This document shows positions 12,311-24,036 of a stretch of DNA of 64,000 bases, in pieces. The translations under genes and the position numbers were made by a program. Origin of the DNA: Polytrichum commune. Its lineage: Eukaryota; Streptophyta; Polytrichopsida; Polytrichales; Polytrichaceae. The notes beneath the pieces were generated by a model. It saw nothing but the letters and a program-made list of their open reading frames with translations. It did not search any database and was not told the DNA's origin. Location: contig OX485808.1 in the NCBI GenBank assembly GCA_950295325.1, positions 38,894,527-38,958,526 of the forward strand, given 5' to 3'. How positions within the stretch are numbered: the stretch's first letter is position 1; every line of letters starts with the position of its first letter.

Positions 12311-15300
12311 TTATGGATATATTGAGACATGTTTTGGAGCATTGAAAGTTTGAAGCATTGGTGTGCAAGTAACTTCAATAGAGAAGAGACTTCTTCATTT
12401 GAACAAGCTAGAGTGTGAAGTCTACCAAGACTTGCATAAATTGCCAAATTTTACTGGCTAATCTTGTTAATAGTTACTGAGCAATTGCTGGTATTTCTCA
12501 TATTTGAGGGTTGTGTATCATGAAAATATAGATGATGGAGTAGGGCTAAAGGATTGCATTCACAAGACGTCGTGGGAAAGAATTGTACATGTTTCCTTAC
12601 ACTTACCGTTATAGTCTTTGTGAAAACGTCACATTGACATGTGACCTTGGTTTTTTCCAAGGCCGAATGAGTTTCTAGTAGTGTGAGGTACACTTTAAAC
12701 TTTGGAAAAAGCTGCATTTTGAAATCAACTTTGTTTGAGCACCTATGGTACAAGTTCATAGAATAAAGAAGAAGTCTCTTTCTATCGTGAATGTTATGTT
12801 TTGATTGCTATCAAAAGTGTTTGAAGTAGTAATGAAGAATATAACATCCATGATATAAAATGATTTCTTTTCTCGTTATTACTTGCACATGCTACTAGCA
12901 TTTTGCAAATAGATCTAGATGGAGTTGGCAAAGGCGACCTCCAAAGACCAATTCAAGTCGCCCTTTCATGTATTCAAGAAAATGTCATTTATGACATTTT
13001 TTTGCATGCCATGTGACGTTTTTACGATACCATGTTTGAGAATGGACTATGTGCTCAAAATAAAGACATTGCTTTAAGTTTAGTAATGAACATATTTGAG
13101 AAGACCTATGTCATCAGAAAAAGAAAGAAATATTTTATTAAAGAGAGAAAAAACATTATTTATTTGGACCACTTATAGTTTTTGCATCTCAACTCCGATT
13201 CTAACACTTGAAATGACACTCTTCATCACAATTGTTAATAAGAAGAAACAATTCGGAATCCCATCCAATGGGCCAAAAGTGTATGTGAAGTTGAGAGTGT
13301 CCATCATAGGCCAATGTACCCCAAGTGCCCCTGCAGGTAGCACAATTCATGCACTCATCTTTTTCAAACCAAAACAAAAATATCAACAAACAAATACTAG
13401 GTAAATTCGGGTATTGGATTGATGTATGTTAGGGCATGTTTACACTAATTATCATGGACCATGATCACCAGTTTCTAAACTCTCTTATTCATTGATAAAT
13501 GTGTGTTGGGCCCACTTTGCTAGACACAATTTGTTTTAAAATGATAATTTTTCACAAAGATAATCATTTTGATGAATCCTTTTGCGTAGTACATGTTTAT
13601 TTTAAACTTTCATTACAAGCATATAGCACTATCAAAGTCCACTTTACAATATGTGCTTTACAATGAACATGGATAATTGACCGCTAGTTATAGATGAACC
13701 AGTTGAGTTTGAAAAACCACCAGTTGAAGTTCAAGACTTTAGGAAAATCACAGATAATTTAAAAGGAATGTATCAAAATACACATGTGGATAGGTTTTAC
13801 TCAACAAACAACACATGGAAGACTAAATAAGTGTTCGATTTTATATCTAAATATCATAATCAAGTTAATTGATAGATTATGATGGACTTTAGGTGGGATT
13901 TGTGTGTCAAAACCCAGGTTAGACGTTGTTTTATGTGATTTCCGGGGATCAATTGAGATTAATGGATGAATTACAAGGGTCACTCAAGGCAACACATGCA
14001 ATTGTGCAGTCTCTCCCTTACAACTAACCATAGTCTAGTAGTAACGACTCTTTAGACCATTGAAATTGCAATGCAGGGAGTCACGGCTCATCAATTGTCT
14101 TTTAGAGTAACCAATAAGCACATGTATGTAAGGCCAAGGGCACCCTGATATGAACAATGATCTCTCTTTAATTATGCGATCATTTAGTGGATCATGAAAT
14201 ATAATAGAACAAACCCCGCGTGTTGTGGTGTTCATTACTTTATCTTATGTTTTAAGGGGCTTTGGGATAATCGTCCTTACTTGGGCTGACTGAAAGACAA
14301 CATCTTGTAAATTTCCGGAATCATAGGTCATAACAAGTTAGTACATATGATTATGCCATGATTCATTCATATGTTTTCTTAGTTTGGTTTACTTGCACTT
14401 CATGTGTTCATTTTGTTTATTAATGTTCACAATAACTCACATGTTGGTCTCTTATATTCCTTTTGCAATGACAATTTAACTATGAATTTTTTTGGAGATC
14501 ATATTCTGCTTGTAGATTAAATGCTTTTATCTTATGCCTTTGTGTCCTTATAAAATTCATTGACTAAAATAAATTTTGTCCAAAAATGTACAAAAACAAT
14601 GGCCAATTTATATGACCACTAGTCTTTAATGTAAAGTACACCTCAATCACTATAATCGTGTCACCTGAGTCTTAGTATGTGGTCATTTGACGAATCAAAA
14701 AACAATGGTCAAGATATGTCAAGTAGTTGTCAAATTGTTGCAAAATGTTACCTACCATTTAGACCTTCCCAACTATGGCTTTATCGGAGCTCTAACAATG
14801 GTTTCCCTTGATTATGGGACAATCGGGTCGATACAAATACTAATCCTTTCTTTCAACCTACTACATCTCTTTGGGTTTCCAAAAGACCATAGGTAGTTCG
14901 TAGCTTCGGACCTATGCATTTCATCTCCGGAGCTTCCTTTGCCTATGGCCTTGCTCAGACCCTTCCTTATACAAGTTTTAGATAAGATATTTCTTAAGTA
15001 CAACTCAACACTAACTTTTTGAATGGTTTTTGTTCAGACAATTGTTGCTCTTTTGACAATTATCCACATTTCAGAGTTTCACACCTCATATCTTGACAAT
15101 TGTACTGACAAAGCCCAATTCAATTTTAATCATCCTCTTTGAGACACCCAAATAATAGCCATTCACAAAGTTGGTTGCAAATCAAATTTCATCATTTAAC
15201 ATAAGAGTTTCACACACAAGTGCTATATTTCAAACAATAGTACTTGACCAATTTTGACAATGACTGACTTCCACTCCAAGAATTCAGATATGAGTTTCAC

Positions 15301-16220
15301 AAAACACTTTGAGCTAGTTGTCACCATCAACTAGAATTTGCAAAAGTTAATTTCATAAAGAAAAAAATACTTCACACATTTAGATGAATAGTCCTATGCA
15401 TAAGACCATTCACTCTCTTGAGACAATTCGTCCGATTTATGTGTTACTCAACAACTACACCTTTAATAGCAACAAATCTCGCACCTCTTCTCTCACATAC
15501 AATTGAAAGTTTTCATGCACAAGACCATTTGTCTTACACAATCACATACATTACTCTATCTTTCCATAGGGCTTCACACCTTGTGGCTCCAATTTAAATC
15601 ATGGCCATACATATTTCCGAGACAATTTGACAAAACTCTCATAGAAACTTTGCCATGTAAGCCAAAGGCTTCACACCTTGGCATTTAGACAATGGCTTAG
15701 ATAATCACACAAAGAGAATCGTCACACACACATATACTTTGCACAAGATATATTTACGAAGGAAGGGTTTCACACCCAATTACTATAATCAGACTATGGC
15801 ACTATTCACTTTGGCATATTTACTCTCTTCTCAAGAGGGACTTTAACACTCATGGACTTGCTTTCGAGTCATTCCGTGGTTGCCCTAACTATGGCCTATC
15901 ACGATAAAATAAGAGAGAAGAGCAAAAGCCTCAACTATCAAGAGGTGTGTTTGTCCATAGCCGAACTCAAAAGTTGCTTGTAATTATCCACATGTCTATT
16001 GCAACTTCATGGGACCTCTTCTAATCCTAGCCAGTAGTCATAATGTTTACCTTTAGTAGCTACTAACCCTCTTTGTACTTAGCAAGTGCTAGTTTTAGAG
16101 TTTTAGCACTACATTAGCATTCACACACAAGAATTTAGCTAACAAATCATCCAATTTCAAGATTTAACTATTTTGGGCAAAAATTTGGATAAAATGCCTC
16201 AAATCAATATAGAACCCCTG
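12311..16220. other. Intergenic repeat-rich DNA, no gene seen
   Basis: Apart from a second dispersed-repeat copy at about 13675-13800, no gene or clear element was found. From about 15000 to 15900 the plus strand is rich in A, C and T and poor in G (TTCACACAC-like words), a strand asymmetry like that at 3020-3560. A start like that of the 16890 element (AGGGCATGTTTACACTAATT with a nearby ATGGACCATG) occurs at 13432, but no matching far end was found. Confidence 0.4.
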
Positions 16221-16224
16221 GCAA

Positions 16225-16630
16225 ATATCAACATGTAACTGGTTGGACTTGAAAACACTATGATCTTGACCAATTACGTCCAAAATTCTCCCCAGACACC
16301 AATGAAGAGGGAGAACCGGTTGCTAGTTACATATGAATAAGTTGAGTTTGAGAAAGAACCGGTTAAAGTTCAAGATGTCATGAAAATTGCCCATCATTTT
16401 AGAGGAATCTATAAAATGTACCTCATATTAATAAAGAAAAACTAAAAGATAAATTTTTTTTGGGCACAAATTGAAAAATCAATTGCAAAAAGAACCCATA
16501 ATACAACCAACCTGGGCGAACCAACGTGGCAAACAAAAACCAAAAGATGTCAACATGTAATCGGTTGGACTTGCAAACACAAGGATCTTGACCAATTATG
16601 GCCAAAAATCTCCCTTGACACGGCTTGGTG
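16225..16630. repeat. Dispersed repeat family, copy 3, with internal duplication
   Basis: It contains two copies of CATGTAAYYGGTTGGACTTG followed by GATCTTGACCAATTA, at 16231 and 16555. Between them is the GAGTTTGAGAAAGAACCGGTT...AGAGGAATCTATAAAATGTA block shared with 9260 and 13675. Confidence 0.6.
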
Positions 16631-16889
16631 CTCCCCAAAATCCTCCCCACACAATTGGTCATGCGAGCAATGCTATGGTTGAATGTGGATTTCGATACAA
16701 GAATAAGTTGGATTGATGAATGCTAAATAAGGAGTAAAAGTCACCTTGACATGGCCCGATGCCAATAATGGAGATGCCAATGAAAATAATATTGATAGAC
16801 ATAACATCATCATGGACGTCATCATCTACAATGAGCCTACACCCATGCAATCGAATACTATTACATAAGGTTGTACATAACATTACTAA

Positions 16890-17451
16890 GGGGTTGTTTA
16901 CACCATGGACCATGAAGTGGTCTCAAGGCCTTGTAAGATTTGTGATTGGCTGTTGAACTCGTCCCGGGATCACTTCGCTTTACATCAAGGAAAAAATGTC
17001 AAAGTGACCATGAAGTTCGAGGTCCCCAAAAGACATAATTTAAGGCCTACATTATCCACTGACATGGTCCAACGGGTTTTGCCGTGGGAGAGGCAAAAGG
17101 GATGCTCTAGAAGAAAAAGGCAGGTGCCCCATGGTATAGAAATATTGTTATGATAATTTCTTAATGAATTTTTTTGGGGAAGAGAAGTTGAAGACAAGAG
17201 AAGACCAAAGAAAGGTCAGATTGAAATTTTTTCTTTTCTTCAACACTGCCCTTTTTGGCATATATTAAAAAAATCAACAAATTCACTTTTTGATGCATGG
17301 TCATTCCTCTTGGTCCACATTTCGTTTACACCTAGTGGGGGACCCACAGACTTTGTAAATAAATGTTTTAAGAAATCGGACAACGGAATTTGGACCATGG
17401 AAAAAGGTCATCTTCCATGCCAACTTCATGGTCCATGGTGTAAACCGACCC
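16890..17451. mobile_element. PIF/Harbinger-like MITE, 562 bp, TAA target duplication
   Basis: Both ends carry TTTACACCATGGACCATGAA in inverted orientation. The terminal bases are GGGGTTG on the left and, read inwards, GGGTCGG on the right. A TAA precedes the left end (16887-16889) and follows the right end (17452-17454), matching the 3-bp TAA/TTA duplication typical of the PIF/Harbinger superfamily. There is no transposase, so it is non-autonomous. Confidence 0.8.
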
Positions 17452-17461
17452 TAAGTAGTGT

Positions 17462-17573
17462 GTTTGATCTTGTGGGCCCTGAAAATATAACCATGGGAGA
17501 GTCATATTAAGTTTAGATCTGTACTAAGTTGGGGCATCTGATGGTTATATTTTCAGGGCCCACATGAACAAAC
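17462..17573. repeat. Near-perfect inverted repeat (hairpin), 32-nt arms
   Basis: TGTGGGCCCTGAAAATATAA (from 17471) continues with CCA and is matched exactly by its complement at 17542-17564. Outside this perfect 23-bp stem the arms continue to 17462 and 17573 with two mismatches and remain paired. The loop is 48 bases. It starts eight bases beyond the target duplication of the neighbouring Harbinger-like MITE. It could be a small fold-back element or a small-RNA hairpin. Confidence 0.75.
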
Positions 17574-19146
17574 GCAAGTTGCTTAAGGGCCCTTTCATGC
17601 TCATGGCATAAGGGGCGGTGTCTTAAGTACGAGCCTCTTTGAAAAATTGAAAAGCATCATCAGAAGTTTCTGAAACTTGGATGGACGTGCAGGATGTGCC
17701 AGGCCAGGAGGCTTTGTGCTTGCTCCATTCATATAACTTAGCTTTGGATGCTTTTTCATGTCATATTTCTTCAGTTTTATTCGAAACATGTGCAATATTT
17801 ATGTTTGAAATATTATTTTTAGGTTTAAAAGTCTTAGAAAATAATTGAGATTGTGAGATAGAAGGAACTATGGGGACAACATAATTGAGATCGTGAGGTA
17901 TAAGAAATTATGGGTAGAATGTAATTGAGATCGTGAGTTCGAAGTAATTATGAGGTGCCAAATGCAATCGATATGGTTACCTATATGCACACAAAATTTG
18001 ACCCTAGTGTGCTGAGTGGAATCTTGTTGGTTAGGTCTTAGGTCCTTGTTTGAATCTATGAGGGTTCTAGATTTCACTTGACTTTAGTCATCAAGGTCGT
18101 GTGGTAAGGACTGCCCGTGTCAATTGGGAAGTGTGTTTGAGGCCATGTCTCCTACTAGTGAAGGACACGTTGTCTATTTGTACGAGCTACATCATGGTTT
18201 GTATGACCCTTTAACATTCAATTGATATTTTATTTAGTGTGAGATATTGGATCCATATTTATTAGAACTTATTAAAGGGAAGTGAAATGAAGAGAAGCAT
18301 GCGTGATTAGATGTACATGGTGTATATATTTGAGTCTAGAGCATTGTAGAAGTACAAATCTTTGTAAAATTCATCTGCATGTATGTGTGGTCCAACCGAA
18401 AAGGGTTTATTAAACTTTGTATTTGTTAAAGCGTTAATATGTGTTAAGGAAATTTCCACTCCCCATTGTTAATGGATATAGAGGGCAAACTGTACCATTT
18501 CAGGTGCCTTCAAAAGTTTCCCATGAATTTCAATTTTTATTAGCCATCTTTTTGACCAAATTGAAACGCCTCCCCCTCATTCCACAAAAATCTGGGGGTT
18601 TGACACCACTTGAACACTTCCTAGTCAACCCAAATTGTCAAAAGTGGCCAAAACTCCCTACTACCCAAACCATGAGTTTTTGAGAGACTTCAAGGATAAC
18701 TCTAATGTCTATAACAACCTAAAAAAGCTGGCCACACACAAGTCGTGGTGGTGACGAATAACACACGTCTACCTTGATAGATAGATTAAAGAAGGCATTG
18801 ACGATGTCTTTCACCCTTGGCAAAAGGTCGAAACAAAGGTCCAACGTTGGACTCGTATAATATTGGGTCTTGACTGGAGTCGGAGTGTCAACTATAGAGT
18901 ATTAATTAGTGCAATGGTCTCACAAACCCTACCATGGGGTACGAAGTTACTCAAATGTACAAGTATATGACCTTAATACCACTCCACCTGGTCTAGATTT
19001 GCATGTTATAAACTAGAAACAATTATTGTTAGGTTCGTGGATGGTTTTGGCCTAGATCTACCTTTTATGTAGTATAGGGCATTATATGGAGAGATTATAT
19101 TCAACAAGAGTGATGGGCATGGGCACAGAACATTTGCATTTGCTTT

Positions 19147-19188
19147 GGGTTTAGGGTTTTTAGGGGTTTAGGGTTTAGGGTTTAGGGT
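19147..19188 (+). repeat. Interstitial plant telomere-type repeat, about six TTTAGGG units
   Basis: GGGTTTAGGG, a slightly degenerate TTTTTAGGGG unit, then three more TTTAGGG units in a row. The heptamer is the standard land-plant telomere unit. Too short to be a telomere; it is an interstitial patch. Confidence 0.8.
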
Positions 19189-20102
19189 GATATGTAATGT
19201 CTAGGTCGAATTTGAGGGTAACTTTCAATTAACGTTGGCAATTTCTTTTGTAATGCACAAAGTCTATCATGCTTTATGGTTGTGAATAATGCTTTGGTAT
19301 GAACAACACTGGACTTTAATATGTTGTTAGTTTCCAAACCAAATTGTTGTTCATGATCTACAACAAATATGTGGGATTATTAGTACACAATTTCTTCTAT
19401 CTAGTGTTTGGGCGCTTAAATATTGTGCCATAGAATTTGGGTGGCCCACTTGATTTAATATTTTGTGAAATAAAGTGGATTGATAAATAAATGTCATGCA
19501 TTGTTAATATGCATGGATCAATCCATGGGCTTCTCCCACAAATGCCTTACCACCAGTTCTTGCCCATGGTCATCACTAGTCTTTTAACCCTCTAACTTCC
19601 CAAGCAACCCAATTCTGGTTAATGGATAATTTCTTCCCTACATTAACCCCTACCAACTCATTCATTTGCAATCAAAACTAGGGGAAGTCACTTCTATAGA
19701 AAATTGGCATACACATGTGAGAACCCAATGTTTGTTTATGGGTTATTTACCTTAGTCTTTGAAGTTTTTTGGACCTAATAACTAGAAAGCATCTTACTTA
19801 TCACCATTTTCCTCTACCCTATATGCATTTATAAATTCAAGAGTTATGCAAATTTTGTAGCCTATTTTATTTGTGCAAAAAGCATGAGTTCAATTTTTTC
19901 CTTGTGGTATTATTGAAGCAGAGTTCCTTGTTTACTGATGTTTGTCATTTACGGAAACATAGAATTGGGAAGAATCAAACCAACAAATACATACATACAT
20001 TTAACCACAAATGTTTGTAAATACAACCCTAAACTCTTCTGTACACAATGTCACGTGGTTGTAAATTGTCAAATGTGGTGTTTTTTTTGTATGGACTCAT
20101 GT

Positions 20103-20127
20103 TGATTGATTGATTGATTGATTGATT
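20103..20127 (+). repeat. (GATT)n microsatellite
   Basis: Six tandem GATT units. Confidence 0.95.
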
Positions 20128-20354
20128 TTCTTTTTCCCAAGCAATTTTTTGTATGCAAAGTCTAAATGCATAATTTCCTCGTTGCGTGTTTATGTATGAA
20201 ATCTATAGAACATGCTCGTATGTTGTATTTATAATGAACATAGCCTACAAATAATTAGTGCAAGAAAAAAATTATAATGAAAGGCAGGGCACATGAAATG
20301 AACATGATTTAGAAATTTAGGTAAACATAGGCCTACATTAATCCACAAAATTTA

Positions 20355-20828
20355 CATGCATAGCCCCCATGTAATAGGGGCTCCAACGCATGTGATCCTC
20401 AAACACCCTATGTAGTACTCCCCCCCGGGGCCACATTTATTATTCATGATCTTTGTGGGGTTAGAGCTGGCAACTACAATAGTTTTAATTGGAAGCAAGC
20501 CTTGTTTGGGGAGAGAATTCCTAAGATATTCGTTAAAAAAATCAAGATTTGGCACCTCTTACATGGCATCACACTTTGGACGATTTGGATTGAACGCAAT
20601 GACCAAGTGTTCAACCATGAACAATGGCATGAATTCAAGGTCAAACATCGGATATGGGACAAGTTGATCGTCTACGCCAAGGTGGCGTGGGAACGGGTGA
20701 TCAAGCAAATTAAGATTTGTAGCTTCTTCACTAAGGCCATGCTCCAAGGTTTCAACCAAACATGGGGGGCTAGGAATGTCCTTTGTAGGAGGCACAACTT
20801 ACATTTTGCTTGGAATTGGAAGTGGTAA
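20355..20828 (+). pseudogene. LINE (non-LTR retrotransposon) ORF2 C-terminal end, 5'-truncated
   Basis: The open frame ends at TAA 20826-20828. It shows the zinc-binding tail typical of plant LINE reverse-transcriptase proteins: FNWKQALFGERIP, then IWHLLHGITLWTIWIERNDQ with VFN next, and near the end a Trp-rich piece with TWGARNVLCRRHN. The frame is open back to about 20355, but the reverse-transcriptase and endonuclease domains are absent, as expected for a 5'-truncated LINE copy. About 150 bases of G/T-rich 3' sequence and an A-rich run at about 20970 follow, consistent with a LINE 3' end. Confidence 0.8.
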
Positions 20829-21289
20829 TGTAGGTAGGATGTTTTCACTCTTGCAAGGTTACTTGGTGGTATGGGGGTTGTCCTTGGTTTGTTGGGTCCG
20901 GTGGGTTGTTCGTTGTGAGGTAGGTGCACGGGTAGATCACTCCATTGTCAAGTTGAACACCACGTGCGACCAAAAAAAATCTTCTTTTGGTAAGTTGCAC
21001 CACCAAAATGGGTCAAAATTTTATCAAATTGTTTTCATGAGTAGATATACACAATACCTATGACATAGTCAAAAGTGGTAACTAAATTTGATGATGTGTT
21101 TTTTTCATAAAACATACCATTTCTAACTAGAATGACACAGAATTGAACTAAAACAATTACTAAAAAAAATAAAGATGACTAAAATTTTCAAAAAAGTATA
21201 AAAAAGATACTATCAATGGTTATGTATATGTAGAAAAAATATCATAAATTTTAAAATTATATATGGCATATAATATAGGGGTAGCAAAC

Positions 21290-21500
21290 TTTGTCCGCAC
21301 ATGGTGTCAACTTGACAATGAAGTGACCTCCCCGTGGGTAGGTGACTGTTACTTCTTACGTGGCGGCGTTTCGCGTTCGAGAAACCCTGCCTCCCCTCGA
21401 TGTGGACTCGTTTTCTTGGTTCTTATTAATTCATTTGACATTGGCTATGTTGACCTTCTGTCTCAAAAGAAAAAAGAAAAAGAAAAAAGAAAAAAGAAAA
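21290..21500 (+). mobile_element. SINE-like retroposon with A-rich tail
   Basis: A non-coding block contains a B-box-like GCGTTCGAGAAAC at about 21373 and ends in a long A-rich tail (AAAAGAAAAAAGAAAAAG type, 21465-21500). Its 3' half (CTCGATGTGGACTCG, TTTTCTTGGTTC, TTTGACATTGG, TTGACCTTCTG) recurs at 21720, so it is a repeated sequence. The A box is not convincing, so tRNA origin is an inference. Confidence 0.45.
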
Positions 21501-21583
21501 TGTTTGCGAAAGGCAAGCCACCTCAAGGCACATTGGACACTGGTGATATCCATGTACATAACTGTAGACTGTATTGACCAACC

Positions 21584-21680
21584 TCAAGGTCAAGTAGGAC
21601 CCTCGGTAAGGGTTTTCTAGCTCCTTGGAAACTTCCCAAGGAGCTAGGAAACCCTTACCGACGGTCCTACTTGACCTTGA
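21584..21680. repeat. 97-nt near-perfect hairpin: 45-nt arms, 7-nt loop
   Basis: The left arm (21584-21628) begins TCAAGGTCAAGTAGGACC, and the right arm (21636-21680) is its reverse complement with two mismatches in 45 positions. The loop is AAACTTC. It lies between two copies of the SINE-like 3' half. Arms this long and this well matched suggest a young inverted duplication, and a transcript would fold into a perfect dicer-type substrate. Confidence 0.9.
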
Positions 21681-21699
21681 AGAGCTTATATGTGACAAG

Positions 21700-21820
21700 A
21701 GCTTCAAGGGCCCACCTCTGCTCGATGTGAGTGCGTTTTCTTGGTTCATGATGCAGTTGACGTTTGACTTTGTTGGGCTTCTGCCCCCCCCCCCCAAAAA
21801 AATAAAAAATAAAAAAATAG
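21700..21820 (+). mobile_element. Second, 5'-truncated copy of the SINE-like retroposon
   Basis: It matches the 3' half of the 21290 element (CTCGATGTGAGTGCG, TTTTCTTGGTTC, TTGACTTTGTTGGGCTTCTG) and ends in a C13 run followed by an A-rich tail. Confidence 0.5.
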
Positions 21821-22029
21821 AGTGCCATCTAGAATCTGACCGCCAGTTGAGTATAGACCTATGACCAGTATGACCTATGTTGACTGCAAACATAGGTCTA
21901 TGACCAGTCGCTGCGACACAGGGTTGACTCATTCTGATTTGATTCTTACACAGGAATTCGTCACTACAATAGGTTAGAGATATACAAAAATCTATTTGAC
22001 GCCAATGAGGGTTTTGTAGAAACAATGAA

Positions 22030-24036
22030 TCATGGTGTTATGTGTATAGTACAGCGGTGTTACAAGTCCCAGGGGCTGATCTGTCTCCTCTCGAAGTGCT
22101 CTCGAAACTCCTTGAAATTAGCCAAAATTCCTTCACCTTCGGTCAGGCCCTTCGGTTAGGCCGAAATTCTTTCCCCTTCGGCTACAAAAGTCAGTTTCGA
22201 GACAGGCGTTTTGGAATGTATCTGGCCTCCCCTTCAGTCGGTTGTGAGGAGATTCGAAGCCTTTGTTGAGTTGTGGAGCAACTTGGCGGTGCAGTGCTGG
22301 TGAGTTTATAAGAGCGTGAGAGGGAGGCCCGAATTTGTCAGTGGATATCACGATTTCTCTTCTCATCGAGCTGGATTCTGATAATACTCAATATCTGGTT
22401 ATATAGTGCCAGACTCGCTGAGTTGTTCCAATAGAATTTTCTTCATCTCAGTCTGTCTCACGTCTCATCCGGTCCATACTCAACTCTTAAGAAGTTAGAT
22501 CTGATCATGCAACATGGGTAGCTGGAGTCTGGGACTGGAGCCAAACATCTGATCTTGGGCTGATCCAGGTTATGAAAATTAAACTTTTGGCAAGTTCCTC
22601 ACGAAACTTTGGTTGCCATGTTTGTCATTTATAAATAATTGGGGTGAAGGTGTTTAAGGTTGTCTGCTCATGAGCTCGCTCCGTCCAGCAGATGAAGGCC
22701 GTCTGGCTATAACAAGTCGATGAAAGAGTGGACTAGAGGGAGAGAATTCTGATGTTTGTCGCATTCCTGGTTCTTTTGGCATCTGTCTACCTGTTTGTCC
22801 GACCCTCGGCCTAGCTCATGTCCGTTATCTTGCTGTTCTCATGAAAATCTCTGATACAAATCGTCAGCTCACTTTCCAGGCTTTGGATCCCCCTACCACT
22901 TGTTCCAAATTTTCTCGGGCAAGTAGTTCTTGTCAGAGGCACATGAATTTGCACATCAAGGTGAAAAGTTTTGATCCCGAACTAATTGTCAGACATACTG
23001 AGATTGGAGTGGGCCGAGGTTCTTATCCGTTACATTCTCTCAGGAGAGAACTAAAATGATTGCTGTATAGTTAGTTACGGCCATGCCTCCAGTACTGTTC
23101 GGACATGCCATGTCATGCTTCCAAGTTGTGACTCTCTATCCGAAGGTGCTGGCTACTTTGTGCTAACAGAGCAACAAGTTCGCTAATTAGCATTTGACTA
23201 TGGATCACGGTTAATCAAAGTTCTCCTCTTAAGATTCAAGTCAAGTTTGCGAACTTGTGATCTTTACTTGTTGGGGTGCGAAACTTAACGAGGTACTACT
23301 AGGTTTAGAGTAGCATGCACAGGGTGGGATATTTTACATAATGCAAGACAAGGTACTTGTTGGGGGTGTGACAGAGTCAGTGGCTTGTATTGCAAATATT
23401 TGTAAAAGCCCACCCTGGTCCGTTGGTCTTTTTATCAAGAAATACAAACGCAGGATTGAGTACCTGCTCATTCTTTGCAACAGATAGTGTGCTCCTTCAC
23501 ATGGGCCCCCAAGCATAGTGACCCACGTCATGTCCACACGGACTAGCCATTGTGTCAGGAGGAGCTCACCCACGTCATGTGATTATCAACGTGCCATATC
23601 CCCTCCGGAATGACGTGGAGTAGGGTTAGTGTTGTTTAGAAGTCCCCCTCAATCATCTTGATCTCCTTGTCTCTTACGAAGTATCCGGTAAGGGGAAATA
23701 TTTCCAACCACAGAATCTCAATCACACCTCTTTCACGTCACTGGCTCTAGTACTAGAGACTGTTGTTCTGTGCGGCAGGATACCTCCTACATGCACACAC
23801 AAGTATCAATGAAGAAGGCTCTCCAGTGTCGAATCTAGTTCCTGAGGGTGCAGGCAATGCATGAGATTCTAAGAAAGGTAAAGCTTGTGGTGTATGCAGG
23901 TTGAGATCTTAGTGACAGTCATTGCATAAGCGTTCTGGTGAATCTGAGTTCCGAATATAAGCTTCTTTTGCCATGAGCTGCTCCTGATGCACCCTTTCCA
24001 GCCTACAAATTGTCTGAGCTAACTTAGAATTTAGTA
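22030..24036. other. Upstream region of receptor kinase gene 1
   Basis: Two kilobases with visibly higher G+C than the flanking repeats and no long frame. This probably holds the promoter and leader. A TATAAATA lies at 22631 and an ATATAAG at 23956; neither can be assigned without transcript data. A possible acceptor (ACTTAG at 24022-24027) just before the ATG leaves room for a leader intron. Confidence 0.4.

Larger units (their letters stand above)
17574..20335. other. Intergenic DNA, no gene seen
   Basis: AT-rich with short frames only. It holds the telomere-like patch at 19147 and a (GATT)n run at 20103. Confidence 0.4.

Noticed and set aside
20559-20929. Minus-strand frames overlapping the LINE tail
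   Set aside because: They are shadows of the LINE ORF2 frame on the plus strand.
21426-22025. 199-codon minus-strand frame
   Set aside because: It crosses two retroposon tails and a hairpin. Its sequence is the translation of A-rich tails (Phe/Leu runs) and inverted-repeat arms.
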